A stretch of DNA of 64,000 nucleotides from positions 2,294,001 to 2,358,000 of the forward strand of contig JBCAQO010000008.1 of NCBI GenBank assembly GCA_039111635.1, in the 5' to 3' direction. Of the stretch, positions 1 through 10,802 are shown in pieces. Positions within the stretch are counted from its first letter, which is position 1, and every line of letters begins with the position of its first letter. The translations under genes were made by a program, and so were the position numbers. This DNA is from Heterobasidion occidentale (taxonomy: Eukaryota > Basidiomycota > Agaricomycetes > Russulales > Bondarzewiaceae). The notes under the pieces are model-generated. The model did not search any database and was not told the DNA's origin. It was given only the letters and a program-made list of their open reading frames with translations.

Positions 1-3000
1 GCCAGTAAGGCCCTCTACGGACTGCTGAACTGACGACCATGATGTTGCCTAAGGTGATGAATCGAGTTAGCATATGCTCATACCTGAAAGCAGAACTTGG
101 TCATCAGTTGGTATCCAGAGTATCATGAATAGAATACTTACTCGATGAGTTGCGTTGACAAATGACTGTGTATCTTGCCGTAGAGCTCCATCGAATCGCT
201 GTCCTTGAAGCGCGAAAGGGTGAACAAACGAGCGTTGACATACGCAACCCGAAATCGTACACGAATATCTTCATCGATACTCATAGTAGGAAGCACAGTG
301 GTCGGAACGACGCCCGGCTTGATTTCCTCGTCATTTTCGCCAGGATATGGTACAGACCAGACTAATTCCAATGGATCTTCAGCAAGATATCTGTCTAAAA
401 AAGCAACTAGGGAGTCTCGAATTCTCCAAGATCGGATTTTGTTCGTTCTCAGAGTCTCCAGAAGCCAACGACACAGCGAGCGAGCGTGTTCACCTGCTTG
501 TTCACTGACTACAGAATCCTGAGTCCACAAAGAAACAGTGGAATCCAGGAATTGTATAACCAGAAGCTGCAGCTTCTCGCTTCGTGAATAGGCATATTGA
601 AGAAGCAATGATTCAAACTTGTCCAGGAAGTTGTCGAGGGCTGTGATGTTAAGATTCATAGTCCTTTGCCGCACATTGTTGAAATATGATGGACTTGCTA
701 ATAAGAACTCGTCTGCATCACTATTCAAGATGAGCATAGTCAGTTCTTTATCTCTGGTTGGCTCTCCTGATGGCGACTGAAGGATTGGGCCGAGGGCTAG
801 AAAGGACATGCAAACTGTGATGATATACTGAGCAGACGATGCTCCATGTGTTTGTCTGTGGGTTTCCGGAAAACTGGTGGCGGTGGGTAATGCTGTTCGA
901 ATAGGCGCAAAGTCGTCTTCGTCGTTGATGTCCATCGGACGCAATGAGTTGTTATCACCCGTCAATTTGGACAGTGTAAACCGAAGCACATCCTTCATGA
1001 CAACCATAGCCTTCGCGAAAACATCTTGAACCTGATTGTATCGAGAAAATCAGTATCCAAGATCTCATAGATGATGTATGACAGACTGACATCCGAGCTG
1101 CGCCAGATTATTCGTTGCAACTCGCGTCGTGACATTGCCATTTGTCTCTGCTTCTGTTTCACGTTCGATGTCAATTCCTGCAGCACACTGTTTCGTATTC
1201 CAGTGCCTTGTACAGGCGATAGCAGCCCCTCCCAAACCGTATCATCCTCTCCTTCATCAGACGCAATCAAGGGTTCAAAGCCCGAGAGAACGACAGCCTT
1301 TTCCTCTAAGGTCCATCGCTGCATCGTTAGGAGGGGCGCAATATAGGCAACCAACTTGCAAGCGGTCTGCAATACACGTCTGTTCGACCAGATGCCGTTA
1401 AAACCCAGAAGAGACTCGAAAGACAGAGCAAGGATTGCGCAGTCTAAAAAGCGTCGAGCCTTTTCAGCACTCAAATGAACGCCTGTTTCTGGTAGACTCT
1501 CCCAGTCTAGAACAAGGGACTCTAAGAATTTCAGGAGAGCGGCGGAAACCTTCCTTTCACGACTGCCTGGCTGCGCAAGATCTGTAAATTTGTTGGCATT
1601 TGCTGGCGGTAGAGTAGGGGTGATTGACAGATTAGACTCCAATTTATAATGTCGATTAAAGGGGGGCAGTCGGGCGTGGAGCAGAAACCCACGGATAATG
1701 GCTGTCCGATGCTCGTCCTGCATCTCTTGTACGATAGCACATTCCGGTAAGATTGCCCGACAAATCAAACTGCTCCTCTTCGACAATCCGCAGATACTCT
1801 CCAGTAAGGTCATCATGTCGGCGACAGTGGGGTGAGTTAACTTGATCCTGATCCCATCCAGTGAGCTCCCACGAGCTATGCGCGTGACACCAAGGCTCCA
1901 GCTGTCGACCAGCCAACTGAGAACCTTTTCCTCCAGATGCATGCGATAGAGCCGCATGTCCTGAACAGCCACTTGAAGACACAATGCCATGAAGACGCAC
2001 ACGGAATCGTATGGGAAGGGAGGACCCTGGACGTCAAGATCTTTGGCGAAAGTCTCAATCTCTACCAAGACGCGCTGCGAGTTGAGGAGGTGCTTGGCAT
2101 GATAGAGAAGCGTGTACGCGACATGACACGCTGCACGACAAACAATGGGGACAACCGCTCGTCGCATCGCATGCGTCCAAATAGGGTCCCATGTCGATGG
2201 TCCATTGAGTTCTTGTGCCGCTGGCTGCCCGAGGGACATCTGTCTATCTGCGATTGCAGAAAGACACAAGAAAGTCCAAGATTGGACCACAGCATCATCA
2301 AAAGTTAAGAATTGGAGTAGTGTCGACATTATGTCCTGATGGAGGCTGTCGTGAAATATGGACCAGTGTCGATCAATGATAAATAGTAATCTCTGGAGGT
2401 TGTACACGCGAACGGCGGAAGCTGTCTCAGTTCGGATAGAATCCAGCACCGATGAGATGGGATTGTCAAGCTTGATTCTTTTTCCATCCCTCTTACTATA
2501 TTGTGACGCAGAATGGATGGATTCGGACAGGAGGAACAGCTGCCAAGTGCATTGGTCAACAAATGTGGAACGTCCAAATAGATACGAATGCACCTTTTCC
2601 GCGCAGTCAGCTTGTAATTCGAGGGTTGCCCATGCTAATGCTTGGGCAGAATCAAAATTCCAACCGTATCGAAATGTTCGAGCAACAAAAGCTGCAGGAC
2701 CACCACCTTCCAGATCGTCAGGTAAGGTGAGCTGTAGCTTCAAAGAGTCAAGTGATAACCCTTGGAAGCCCCAGCGACTATCGATGGTACCGCCGAGTAG
2801 ATTCCAAAGCTTGGTTATACCATCTACATGTGGGCCATCGAGGGAAACGTCCTTCATCTTCGGATCGCCTGCGGTGTAATAGGGAAACAGTATCCGTAGT
2901 ACAACAATCAAGCCCTCTTTCATGCTCTTGTTCTTGGTACCCCATATCCCGATCAGACCATCCCAGGCCCCGAGAGCAAATTGAGAAACAGCGCTCCGCT

Positions 3001-3931
3001 TATTCAAGGCAAGGTGAGAAAGTGTAGCAGATAGCGCAGCAAGGAAGTCTTGGTGGAGGGATGTATCTTCAGAGTAATTCCGAATAAATCGAAGGAGGCG
3101 ATTCAAGATATCATTTGCCAGACAAGGATATTTTGAAGATAGGAGCGGCGCAGAAGGCGACCGGAGAAGGATTGTGAGGAGGGATGCAAATTCGATTTGT
3201 TCCAGAGAGACCGAGCGTAACACCTTTGCAGAGGAAGGAGATGGTCGAGAAAAAGATGGTCCTGGAGTCCCGCTGGCCTCTCGTCTCCGCCGCTTCTTCG
3301 TCTGGGTAGAGGTTGTAGCAAAAAGATCGGTTTCGTCATCGTGTGGGAGATCTGAATCACCCCCTTCCGTACCCATGCCAATGCTCCCTTCTTCATCGCC
3401 TTCTTCACCACCGATCCTAACTCTCAACGAGTCACCTAGGACCACATTGAATCCCATCTCCACAATTCTCACCCAAGTTTCGTCGTCCAAATGCTCCAGG
3501 TGCGGCGTATGACTGATCACACACCGTATGGTTTTGGCATAGTCCAAAGCAACCGGGGTATACAGCTGTCCCTGATAGACACACATCTGGAGAAGATGAA
3601 TGAGAAGCACCTTGATGACCTTCCTGTGTAGTATATGTACACTTCTTTCCGTTAGCCATCTAATGACAGAGGCTACCTCGCTAAGCCGCCTCTCTGCCGT
3701 ATTTGTCGATCCTGACTTGGTAGTTGGCCTGGTGCATGTCGCTTTCTCCTTGATGGCTGTCTCGAATAAGGCTTGGAAGATAGCGAGCCAAGGCTTCCCA
3801 GTGCCATGCTCGTCGAGGCTATCTATTACCGAGTCACGAGAAAAAACAGAGCGAACGGAGGATAGGCCTTCTTGTCTATCTTTAACTTTTTCACTCCCAA
3901 GCTGCCTACAGACAGCCTTGAGGGTATTCAT
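1..3931 (-). CDS. tel1: Tel1/ATM checkpoint kinase, N-terminal part (cut by window edge)
   Basis: Encodes the N-terminal helical-repeat region of a Tel1/ATM-type phosphatidylinositol 3-kinase-like kinase, which signals DNA double-strand breaks and maintains telomeres in the nucleus. The first residues carry the TAN motif typical of Tel1/ATM (LGSEKVKDRQEGL, about residues 10-22). About 970 residues then follow without an intron, and an intron near 1026-1090 (branch point TACTGAT) leads into the next exon. Another intron begins at about 139 (GTAAGT) and ends at about 87, and the last visible exon runs off the left edge. The FAT, kinase and FATC domains must lie outside the window. I chose the ATG at 3931 because it places the TAN motif at the usual distance; an in-frame ATG at 3997 would add 22 residues and sits almost on the MCB box. 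Head-to-head with PIF1. Identity rests on the TAN motif, size and overall character; a different large helical-repeat protein is unlikely. Confidence 0.8.
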
Positions 3932-4660
3932 GAGAGAGAAGATGTGCTGTTTGGCGCAGAATGCGCTCGAGAGAAGGATGTGGCAGAGTCGCGACACGCG
4001 ACGCGTTCTGTCACGATATTGCTGACTAATTGTATGCCGTTATTTGTCTCTCTGCCCATAAATTTCGTCTTTTTTCATTCAAACATGATGCATGAACTCT
4101 TCCTGCTCCTTGACAATATGCTCAAAAAGCAATGAACGTCGAACGTTTGAACCTCTTCTCAACTCTTGTTACCTTCTAATCATTCTCATCGTGCGAAATG
4201 CTCGAGAATTATTGCCCTGGTGGATTTCGAATGTTAAAAGGCCTACTTCTGCCCGGGCAGTGCTTTCACCCCACCCTGCATCGGTTCTGGATTGGCCAAC
4301 AGGAATGCTCACCCGCCGTCTAATCAACGGATGGATTGGTGCCAGAGAAGTGCAGATTCCGTTTAGTGAGATCTGACACGGTTCGTTGCTACCATATAAA
4401 CTACACTGCTTTTACTACACCATGCCAATCATATCCATGATTCTAATGTGATCTTTGAATTTTGCCTAATCTATAAGCATTTGAGTGCTGTTTTGAGACT
4501 GCACGACATCACAACATTCTTTCTCGACGTCTGGCTTGGTGTGCAACAAAACGTGCTCGTGAGACGATTACCTAAAATACGCGCTTCACGTGTTGCAGCG
4601 TGGTCCCCGTCGCGTTCACTTGTTGGGCAGTGCCCGGTGACACTCCCTCAAACTGCTACG
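3932..4660. promoter_or_regulatory. Shared divergent promoter of tel1 and pif1
   Basis: About 730 bp separate the two start codons. The sequence shows an exact MluI cell-cycle box, ACGCGT, at 4001-4006, about 70 bp upstream of the tel1 start. An E-box CACGTG lies at 4587-4592, about 70 bp upstream of the main pif1 start. MCB boxes bind MBF and drive G1/S transcription in yeasts; its use here is inference. Reading towards pif1, the frame is open from an ATG at 4448, so the right-hand third may also be coding. Confidence 0.5.
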
Positions 4661-7160
4661 ATGAGCAACTCTTCCAAGAAAAGCATATCAGGTCTTGGAG
4701 CCGTCAAACGCGATTTTTCCTCTAATATGGTCAAGAAAGAGCTAGTTCCTGTCGTCACAGCATCGAAACGGTCATCCATCTCAGACGCGTTGAGAAGAGC
4801 AATCGAAGAAGGAGTAGCAAGTAGGGAGGCAGACGACAAGATGAGGGCTTCGCAGTCGTCCGCATCATCCTCGTCAACGTATAATTCATCGTCCAAACGT
4901 TCTTTCGCATCCCGAGGAGAGGCAGCCCCACCCGCTAAGCGCCGCCAACTTCCAGATTCGTGGGACACTTCCACTCCATCGTCTAGCTATGTTTCATCAT
5001 ATGCCACCTCCACCCAATCATACTCCTCTACAGCGGCAAGCCCGCCTTCGTCGCTATCGTCAATTGCTACAGGAAAGAACCAGCCACTCATAGTCCCGAC
5101 GAACGCCGCCAATGCGAGCGCAAATCCAGCGGAGATATTTCTAAGTAACGAGCAACGCCAGATTTTGCAGCTTGTGAACGAGGGAAAAATATCTTCTATA
5201 CTGGGAGTGCTGGTGAGCAATTCAGTCATCTTTCTGTGTCCATATATGCGTTCGTACTGCCTTTGTATTTCAAGCTTGTGTCGAGTTATCAGTGGGGCAA
5301 TGCCTGCGAGCTGATTGCGCTGCTTTTGGGATATGTTATATTAATTCTAACTCTTTCAGGAACTGGTAAATCGGTCCTCCTGCGGGAGATCATCAGGTCC
5401 TTGCACAAGAAATTCGTCAGATCTCAAGATGCAGTCGCCGTGACTGCCTCTACCGGTTTGTCTAGAACTAGTCAGTCTCGTATTGCTGCTTACCATGTTG
5501 TTGCGCGTGGGATGTATAGGCGTTGCAGCTTGTAATATCGGCGGTGTAACGCTTCACTCTTTTGCTGGGATTGGGTTGGGTCTCGAGAGTGCCGAACACC
5601 TCGCAGACAAGATCAAGAAGAACAAAAAGGCCAGTGCGAGGTGGCTTCGGACGAAGGTGCTTATCATTGATGAAGGTACCTTCCTTGCAACTGTGTCTGT
5701 TCAGGTCTGCTCAATTTGGATCTTTGACAGTCTCTATGATTGACGGTGAACTGTTCGATAAACTCGCTAGGATCGGCAGTCTTCTGCGACGAAAATCAGA
5801 GCCATTCGGCGGCATTCAAGTTAGTTCGTTTTTATGCTCGAAACTCATGTTCATTCCTGAACTTTACTAAATCAATAGATCGTTGTCACGGGTGATTTCT
5901 TCCAGCTTCCTCCTGTGAACAAAGGCAGCAAGCCTATGAAGTTTGCCTTTGAAGCAGATCTATGGAAAGTCGCAATCAAGCGGATGATCAAACTGACCAA
6001 AGTCTTTCGACAGAAAGATCAGGGTTCGTGTTCTCTCTTGCGACATATGTGCGCGTGTCGCTCTATGGATCGTGTGGTAGATCAGATCTATGAACACACC
6101 TCTTTTCTACAGAGTTCGTTGACATGCTGAACGAGATGCGGTATGGCACGCTGTCTCAAAAGTCGGTCGCGAAATTCAAGACGCTATCGAGAGAAATCAT
6201 CTATGAAGATGGTTTGGGTCCCACAGAACTGTAAGTTTCTTTATAACTTCATATTTCCCTTGTCTTAACAATATATCATATATCGTAGTTTTCCGCGACG
6301 CCAGGACGTTGACAGCTCTAACAACGTCCGCATGGGTCGCTTGCGCGGCGAAAATCGCACTTACACTGCAACTGACAACGGCACTGCCAACCCTGAGTAT
6401 CGCCAAAAGCTGCTTGAAAATTTGATGGCTCCCGAGCGGCTGACCCTCGCAACTGACGCTCAGGTCATGCTCATCAAGAACGTCGACGAGACACTTGTAA
6501 ATGGCTCTATGGGCAAAATTGTGCGGTTTGCCGAACCGTCAACATACGCAACAGAAGTCAGCGCGCCGGATGTACTCTTCAACGAGAAGCCATCGAGTAG
6601 TGCCGGTGGTAGTTCCAAAAAGACACAGAGGACAGAGCAGAAATATCCTGTTGTCGAGTTTACGATTCCAGGAGGAGGGAGAAGAGAGTATCTAGTTCTG
6701 CCTGAGACCTGGAAGATCGAATTGCCAAGTGGGGAGATCCAGGCATCCCGGATACAGGTCAGTTATATATTCTGCTTAGTATACAACTGAATCTATGAAC
6801 GTTTAGCGATCCTTTAATAGCTTCCTCTCATCTTGTCTTGGGCTATGTCGATCCACAAATCTCAAGGGCAAACACTAGATCGTGTCAAAGTCGACCTTGC
6901 AAAAGTCTTTGAGAAAGGTGAGCGACAGGCTATCATTCATTTTGTGTCTGACTCGGCCATCTTTTATCTGTGCAAGGTCAAGCCTATGTCGCACTTTCCC
7001 GTGCCACGTCTCTGGATGGTTTGCAAGTTTTAAATTTCAGCGCAGACAAGGTCAAGGCTGTTTCGATCCCCAAAGTACTCAAACTGACCCGTCTGTGTAG
7101 GTCTTTGTGCACGAAAAAGTTCGTGCGTGGAGCGATACTCTTGAAACTCTTACTTCGTAA
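4661..7160 (+). CDS. pif1: PIF1-family DNA helicase
   Basis: A 5'-to-3' superfamily 1B helicase that acts in telomere, replication-fork and mitochondrial DNA maintenance. Ten exons can be traced: 4661-5212, 5360-5455, 5520-5675, 5731-5819, 5879-6023, 6113-6230, 6289-6756, 6821-6917, 6976-7050 and 7101-7160. They give motif I (GSAGTGKS), motif Ia (TASTG), motif II (IIDEVSMID), motif III ([11 protein letters not shown]), the FRQKD motif, motif V (SIHKSQGQT) and motif VI (YVALSRA), all in family order. The N-terminal 160 residues are Ser-rich and low in complexity, as in other fungal PIF1 proteins. The last exon ends [15 protein letters not shown], matching the family C-terminus. The reading frame is open upstream to an ATG at 4448, giving a possible Arg-rich presequence. 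The stop at 7158-7160 overlaps a GTAAGA donor-like sequence, so an extension into the next stretch is possible but less likely. Confidence 0.93.
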
Positions 7161-7211
7161 GACGATATCGGTATACGGCACCTTGCACGACTACACTGTT
7201 CGATGAAGTAG

Positions 7212-7697
7212 ACTGAACCATTATGATTATGCTCGACGCCTAACGAAGCAGCCATATACTTTAGATTCGTTTTCCGCACTCGCGCAATGTCTATTCATGT
7301 CACATGTATTATCTCCGTGGCACCGTGCGACCCATCCGGACATTTACCTTGACCTATACGATGGATTGCCCAAATCAACTGGCTCGCCGAGGATACGATA
7401 CAACAATATGCGCTAGATTCGGAATTTGTCTATCACACACCTCAAGATTATCTTGTGACGATGCGATGCTTTGGCCAACAAGTCTCAAGCTTCAAACGAA
7501 CAGGCCCTGTCTAAAGTCATCCAATTCGATCCTCCATGCTGGGTGAGCCCTCCATCCACTATCTTATTCTTCAATCCTTTCCTTCACTTTCGAGTTCGAA
7601 AAGCAGTTTACCAGCATCCATATTTATTACGCGTACTCTGCAGATGGTCAAAAGCTTTGAGAACATGTCTATGTATGAACCCATAATCCATACGTAA
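7212..7697 (+). pseudogene. Frame-broken coding-like stretch, family not recognised
   Basis: Three segments look protein-coding but sit in different frames. Segment one (about 7212-7375) includes SALAQCLFMSHVLSPWHRA and DIYLDLYDGLPK. Segment two (about 7375-7470) includes DSEFVYHTPQDYLVTM. Segment three (about 7460-7549) includes KVIQFDPPCW, then a GTGAGC donor, an acceptor CTCTGCAG ending at 7643, and a short last exon ending EPIIHT with a stop at 7695-7697. Moving between segments needs a minus-one and then a plus-one shift. I could not find introns of normal size that join all three. A decayed gene, sequence errors, or a gene with unusual introns would all fit. It lies between the 3' ends of pif1 and the xylulokinase gene. 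Confidence 0.35.
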
Positions 7698-7768
7698 ACC
7701 CCATTAGCCCAATTGATATGAAAAGAAATCCCCGCGACCAAGCCATGACCATAATCCCAAAAGAAATT

Positions 7769-9592
7769 CTACACAGCACAAACCTTGATTACCACTGCCT
7801 CACAAGCACGATAACCTTCCACCAGGCCATCGTACACCGCTGTGATTTCCCTCTTCGGCACCGCAACCTGACACAGGCGCTCTACGTCCCCTGCGCGCAT
7901 CTCCTCGAACGTCCCAGCACCCCCGTTGTGGGCACGCCACCAAGCGAACTTGGCCAACACCGCGCCACCCATGCCCGCGGCCTCCTTCGACCCCTCAGCC
8001 ACGTACGTAGCCATCCCGAATAGGTCCGAAGCAAGCTGGCGGATCGCCGGGTTTGCAGAAGAGCCCCCGGTGAGAACGAGCCGCCGCAACGGCGGAGAGG
8101 AAGACGGGAGGATTGCGGCGATGCGCGAGCGGATGGAGAGGAACTGGGATTCGAGAATTGCGCGCGGGTGCGCGGTGGGCGGCAGAGCGTCGGCTGGTGC
8201 GATAGACGTGCTCGAGGAAAAGAAAAAGTCGCCTTTGACACCCGGCGGGATGATTTCTGGTAGCGGGAAGTACAGGCCCCAATTCCCTCCATTGCCCGGC
8301 GGGGTCGTTTCGACCAGTTCATTGAACCGAGCCCAATCGCCGTTGGCGTAGCGATCACGAACCTGCTCTCGTGCGAGAGCGCCATTCTTGTAGCATAGCA
8401 TAGCGATCTGTGCGTCGAGCGTCGTAGGATGCGACAAGAGGTGAGAGGTAGTGAAGCGTGCCGGGGGAGCGTCCGCCGGGGGAATTGCGAGAAGAAACGT
8501 GGTGGAGGTTCCTAAGGAGAGCACCGCGTCTCCAGGTGTAGAAAGAGCTACCATCGTGGCAGGGTTATCGCCTGTAAAAGGGGCGACGATGCATTCTGAG
8601 AACAGGCGCAAATAATGAGCGTTCAACGATCACAGCCACATCAAGTCAAAGTCACCTGGATTGAAGCCCCAACGCTCGGTCCACCATTTGTTAATTTTAC
8701 CGAGAACGGTACCGCCTGGTACAGGTTCTGGACCGATCTTTTCCCGAAGCTCGGGCCCCCCGCAGATCTCCAGTAGATGATCATCCCATTTGCAAGTGAG
8801 AACGTTCATAAGGTTCATTCCACTTGCATCCGATACTTCTATCGGAGCAATCGTGCCCAAGAATAGAGAAGGCAAGAACGATGAAACCAAAGATACGCGA
8901 GAAGTAGCGGTGTATGCCTCTGCTCTCAGGCGACGAATCTGCAATGCCAATATCATGAGCCCGTGACATGAAATTCTATATCTCGGGAACATACGCGTCT
9001 GATTTGCGTCCCGGTGAAGCGCTCGTATGCGCGACTGCCTGTGAGGTCTGCCAGGGCTTGTGCTCCGCCGACGGCATTTTCCAACTCATGGCACTCCCGC
9101 GTCGTAGAGGAATCCTGCCAGATGGGCGCGTTCGGAAAGGAGAAGGCTTTCGGTGCCAATTGGACGTGCAGAGGTTTGCCAGGATCCAGAGACGAGAGCG
9201 CGGAGTCAGCTTCCGCAGACCAATATACGGAGCCGTGTTGCTGCAAGTCCACACAAGTCCATTCAGTACGCGTCCGATTCTGTCCGATGCTATAGAAGTT
9301 TCCTACTGACCTGGCCTGCCCCAGAGATCCCCATAATGCTGTGGAAATCGACACCAGCATCCTTCATTCTCTCCATGAGCAGGTCGAGGGCTTTCAACCA
9401 CATGCCAACAGGCGAGGTCACTTCGCCCTCATCCGGTCCTTTCAAAGCACCATTCGTAGTGCCGTAGCGAGGTAGATCCTTGTCAAACCCGACGGACACC
9501 TCGTGGACTACGGCAGAGTCCTCCGAAATCACGATGGCCTTCAACTGTTGGGTCGAGAGATCAAGCCCGAGGAACAGCGGATCGGCAGACAT
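7769..9592 (-). CDS. xks1: D-xylulose kinase (FGGY family)
   Basis: Phosphorylates D-xylulose to xylulose-5-phosphate, feeding pentose sugars into the pentose phosphate pathway in the cytosol. Four main exon blocks (about 9592-9310, 9255-9000, 8940-8650 and 8600-7769) give a protein of roughly 560-580 residues, the usual eukaryotic length. It begins with the FGGY N-terminal sugar-kinase signature GLDLSTQQLKAIV, followed by SGAGQQHGSVYW. It also contains FTGDNPATMVAL, the phosphate-binding LSLGTSTTFL and the adenosine-motif region LTGGSSANPAIRQLASDLFG near the C-terminus. The residues seen are those expected of an active enzyme. The gene is head-to-head with a small hypothetical gene across 229 bp that contains two CreA/Mig1-like sites. 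Confidence 0.93.
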
Positions 9593-9734
9593 GATTGAGG
9601 CGAAGAGTGTGAGGACGGAGGAGATCGGTGCGAGTGTGTATTATAGGCATCCCAATGAGGTCTGGAATCTTATGGGCCATGGTTTACACGATGTGTGTGG
9701 GTCTCCCGATGTTGTAAGAGGGCAAGCGGGCCGT

Positions 9735-9747
9735 CCGGGGTGCGGGG
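9735..9747 (+). promoter_or_regulatory. Paired CreA/Mig1-type carbon-repression sites
   Basis: CCGGGG (9735-9740) and GCGGGG (9742-9747) both match the SYGGRG consensus of the fungal repressor CreA/Mig1. They lie one base apart, about 145 bp upstream of the xylulokinase start. Paired sites are the form usually needed for CreA binding in Aspergillus. A role in glucose repression of xylulokinase is inferred. Confidence 0.4.
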
Positions 9748-9821
9748 TATGTTCGGAGCGATCCTCCCGTGGCAATTTTGATCCATCCTCGTGATCGCCG
9801 CCAGAATCGCCGCACCGACAC

Positions 9822-10429
9822 ATGGAAACTGAACGAAGCACTCAGCGAAACATGCCCGCTTCCACCTACAACATAAGAAATGTTTTCAAACAGCTAAACT
9901 GGAAAAAATCACCCGATCTAGGAGGACCAGAAGCGAAGGAGAGATATGGGGGGGAGTGCGAGCGTATCGATGAAGGATCAATGGGGTACAGTGAGTCATT
10001 TTCCCCTTCCATGACTTCTTACAACTGTACAGTAGACTAGCACCTCACAATTGAATAGGTTTTACGCATGAAAATGACGCCGCAGAGGGCATATATGCGC
10101 TCGATGATGACACAGACACCGGTGCTGAAGCGTGTGCCCTACCTGCCTCAATGTCGGGGCCTAATATTCATGACGGCGATGTCTACTACGTTCACGGAAA
10201 CGTCGCACTCTTCTCGGACGACTCCTCTCAGGTTTCTATATCTCTCTCGAACTCACCGCTTGCTCCTATGTCGGCCCCGCGCTCGGACTTTAAGCCTTGT
10301 GGACTCTTTGACTCTCCGGGGCACACTCCTTCACAATCTGACGATGAGGGACCTCTGGAAGCCTTACCTGACCTTGTTGTGTGTAACCATGGGTGCATGT
10401 GGTTCACACTCTCAGAAATTGTTGTTTGA
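9822..10429 (+). CDS. Small uncharacterised protein
   Basis: Two exons (9822-9990 and 10059-10429) joined by a GTGAGT...AATAG intron give about 180 residues. The junction keeps the frame and yields Tyr-Ser-Phe at the splice. The N-terminal third is basic and polar, the middle is acidic (GIYALDDDTDTGAE), and a Ser/Pro-rich segment precedes a C-terminus with CNHGCMWF. There is no signal peptide, membrane segment or recognised domain. Translation could instead start at the second ATG, 9852. It is divergent from xylulokinase. The coherent splice and open frame support a real gene; its function is unknown. Confidence 0.5.
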
Positions 10430-10802
10430 GCAGTGACTGTGGCCACCATCGTTGGTTCGTTTCAAAACATATATAGGGATCATTTGACATGTCGCTCCAG
10501 CAAGACATAGCAATGTTCTTTGAAAGATGTCTACGGCCATGTCCTCAGCAGTCGAGAGACGGAGTCGGTGCAGACCCCCGACTGGCTTCTGCAGACGTGA
10601 TCGGAGTTGCAATCGTTTCAGTTCTGGTTGTAGCAGTGTTGTAGCGCTGTGAATAGGAGTCTGGCTTTGCGAACTCCAAATCCAAGTTTGGATGCTGGCA
10701 TTTCGTTTCCGGTTCCACGCCTTTCCCAACCTTGTAAACACTCACCTGCGTCCCGCACCACGCCAACGACGCAGTGCACCCCTTCGTCACCTTCGTGCCA
10801 TA
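10430..10802. other. Intergenic, 5' region of pus1
   Basis: No gene seen. The stretch holds the 3' end of the small upstream gene and the promoter and leader of pus1. I recognise no repeat or strong motif. Confidence 0.5.
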
